A DNA stretch of 15,084 nucleotides, taken from Rickettsiales bacterium (GTDB lineage: Bacteria > Pseudomonadota > Alphaproteobacteria > Rickettsiales > JALZUV01). The notes beneath the pieces were generated by a model. That model saw nothing but the letters and a program-made list of their open reading frames with translations. It made no database searches and was not told the DNA's origin. Location of the stretch: assembly GCA_023301245.1 (NCBI GenBank), contig JALZUV010000184.1:1-15084 (forward strand), in the 5' to 3' direction. Below, piece after piece: positions 13,702 through 15,084 of this stretch (positions within the stretch are counted from its first letter, which is position 1; each line of letters opens with the position of its first letter). A program made the translations under genes and the position numbers.

Positions 13702-14692
13702 AACCCATCGACCAACCCGTATTTTCTTTACCACGAGCAGTATCGTAAGAAGCGACCCAGTGCGGATGGGGTTCAGGTGAAAAATTAATCGCCTCCTCAC
13801 TAAAATCAGGCTGCAAAACCGCAACATCGCCACAACCAAAATCACCATCTTTATTCGCACCAAAAAGACTATCCGACGGCTGTTTTTCTTTTATTAATTC
13901 TTTTTTCAACGCCTCTTTAATGCGTTGATTTAAAGACATCCTACCCGAAATATATACATGGGTTGCCGCTTTCCCCTCTTCATCTAAATTTTCAATTTTC
14001 TCTTCCATCGTCTGCGGTAATATTAAGCCATACATTCTAATAGGTATATTTGAGCGTTGCTGATTATTCTCAGCCATGACTCGATTTTGAAAGTCAGTAT
14101 CATCCCCAGCCCAACTTTTAATCGACTCCCGATAACCATGTAATTTATGAAACATATCGCTCGAAACAGCAATTCTACCCGCTATTCCATCGGTGGTTTT
14201 AGAGCGAGTCAGTTGATATTTAATTTGCCCTTTAACCGACGGACGAACGAATATATCTGGATTCTCTTGAAATTTATCTTCCAGCCAGCCTGTAAAATCT
14301 TTTCCTACGGCATTATCTGCATCTAAATTTACCAAAATATCGCCCTCGCCCAAACGATGAGCCATATTTTTAGCATGCGCCATATGGAAGTGAGATTGTT
14401 CAGTGCGGGCATATTTAATGCGTCCTGATTTTATTTTTTCAGGGTAATATTTTATTAACCAATCTTTCACGGCCAACCAGTTTTCTTTTGGAGTATCGAG
14501 AAGCACATTTCCTTCTTCATCCAAGGGTGGCATTCCTTTGCGGTCACCATAATCTAGAATTACGAATTCAGCGTTCGGATGTTTCTCGTTATTAGCTAGG
14601 TTTTGAGGCAATGTTTGCGCAAGATAATGTCCACGATTCATCACGGTGGTACAATAAGACACTTTTAAAACTTCATCTGCTTGCATATTCAT
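13700..14692 (-). CDS. GT-A fold (GT2-like) glycosyltransferase
   Basis: 330 aa. The N-terminal two thirds follow the GT-A fold: VSYCTTVMNRGHYLAQTLPQ opens the nucleotide-sugar site, AEFVILDYGD the second strand, and HMAHAKNMAHRLGEGDILVN leads to the DxD motif LDADN at 123-127, which binds metal and the sugar nucleotide. GRIAVSSDMFHKLHGYRE with SWAGDDTDFQNRV (193-205) resembles the acceptor-side acidic motif of polypeptide GalNAc- and galactosyl-transferases. The last 80 residues match nothing I know. No membrane helix or signal was seen, so it is probably cytoplasmic. The start at 14692 has AAGG 7 bases upstream; the second Met (codon 3) would be too far from it. Donor and acceptor are unknown. 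It converges with the RTX gene. Confidence 0.85.
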   Translation of the reverse strand: MNMQADEVLKVSYCTTVMNRGHYLAQTLPQNLANNEKHPNAEFVILDYGDRKGMPPLDEEGNVLLDTPKENWLAVKDWLIKYYPEKIKSGRIKYARTEQSHFHMAHAKNMAHRLGEGDILVNLDADNAVGKDFTGWLEDKFQENPDIFVRPSVKGQIKYQLTRSKTTDGIAGRIAVSSDMFHKLHGYRESIKSWAGDDTDFQNRVMAENNQQRSNIPIRMYGLILPQTMEEKIENLDEEGKAATHVYISGRMSLNQRIKEALKKELIKEKQPSDSLFGANKDGDFGCGDVAVLQPDFSEEAINFSPEPHPHWVASYDTARGKENTGWSMG

Positions 14693-14770
14693 TAATTAAC
14701 CTTAGCAGTAAATAGCTAACAAACCCTAAAAGCGCTTCACTTTGCTGTCATTATCTGCAATAGCCAATCT
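14693..14770. promoter_or_regulatory. divergent spacer between glycosyltransferase and ppx/gppA
   Basis: A 78-base AT-rich region from which both genes must be transcribed. It contains the AAGG ribosome binding site of the glycosyltransferase and an 8-base palindrome AAGCGCTT (14730-14737). No convincing -35/-10 pair was found. Confidence 0.3.
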
Positions 14771-15084
14771 ATGAAGCATGACCCTCTTCTTGACCAACTT
14801 GCCTATGGGGGCAGCCGTGAAAGCCGCGTGGGGGTTATTGATATTGGCTCTAACTCTATTCGCCTCGTCATTTACGATGGCATGAAACGCGTACCCCTGC
14901 CCGTTTATAACGAAAAAGCCTTTTGTAGCTTGGGCAAAGGTATGAGCCGCAAAAACCGCCTCAACCCAGAAGGGGTGAAAATGGCGCGAAGTGCTATGGC
15001 ACGCTTACTGGCCGCCGCTAAACTCAATAAAGTGGCAGAATTACACGTTATCGCTACCGCCGCCGTGCGCGATGCTGATGATGG
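14771..15084 (+). CDS. Ppx/GppA family phosphatase, 5' part (cut by window edge)
   Basis: 104 codons are visible from ATG 14771 to the right edge, still open. The translation shows the first phosphate-binding loop of the ASKHA fold, VGVIDIGSNSIRLVIYDG (DIGSNS at 24-29), then EKAFCSLGKGM, LNPEGVKMARSAMARLL and the strand-loop VIATAAVRDADD. All are hallmarks of exopolyphosphatase / guanosine pentaphosphate phosphohydrolase. These enzymes degrade polyphosphate or pppGpp and link to stringent control; which of the two it does cannot be told from this part. No strong Shine-Dalgarno is visible. It is divergent from the glycosyltransferase. Confidence 0.93.
   Translation, partial: MKHDPLLDQLAYGGSRESRVGVIDIGSNSIRLVIYDGMKRVPLPVYNEKAFCSLGKGMSRKNRLNPEGVKMARSAMARLLAAAKLNKVAELHVIATAAVRDADD

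Overview
The window looks like a chromosomal segment of a motile alphaproteobacterium of moderate GC content. Three things point there: the priA–atpH–atpA–atpG–atpD order, an SNase-fold protein carrying a C-terminal domain that I associate with Alphaproteobacteria, and a perfect CtrA-type box (TTAA-N7-TTAA) upstream of flagellar rod genes. I cannot name a genus. No rRNA, tRNA, CRISPR array or insertion sequence was seen, and no gap between genes exceeds 300 bases.

Left part (1-5315): the 5' end of a minus-strand exported protein (1-139) lies divergent to a predicted HExxH zinc metalloprotease (272-1453) that resembles the M91/NleD type. It converges, with interleaved stop codons, on a minus-strand flagellar operon flgB-flgC-fliE (2614 down to 1450). 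Upstream of flgB are a CtrA-like box and a sigma-54-like -24/-12 element. Then come a small two-helix membrane protein with a Pro/Ala-rich tail (minus), an SNase-fold secreted protein with degraded active-site residues (plus), and an orphan YejE-type ABC permease 1 base after it. A small minus-strand membrane protein follows.

Middle (5403-12218): priA, then the F1 part of ATP synthase (delta, alpha, gamma, beta) as a tight operon with strong Shine-Dalgarno sites inside. It stops at atpD with a very strong hairpin terminator. The epsilon gene atpC, expected next, is absent.

Right part (12219-15084): a secreted RTX (hemolysin-type Ca-binding) repeat protein with an internal higher-order duplication. 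It converges on a GT-A-fold glycosyltransferase and shares a bidirectional terminator with it. Divergent from the glycosyltransferase is the 5' end of a Ppx/GppA phosphatase, cut by the window edge.

Most of the window is housekeeping. I do not see one coherent new multi-gene system. The points most worth a second look are the metalloprotease, the missing atpC with an RTX gene in its place, the RTX repeat architecture, and the flgB promoter region.
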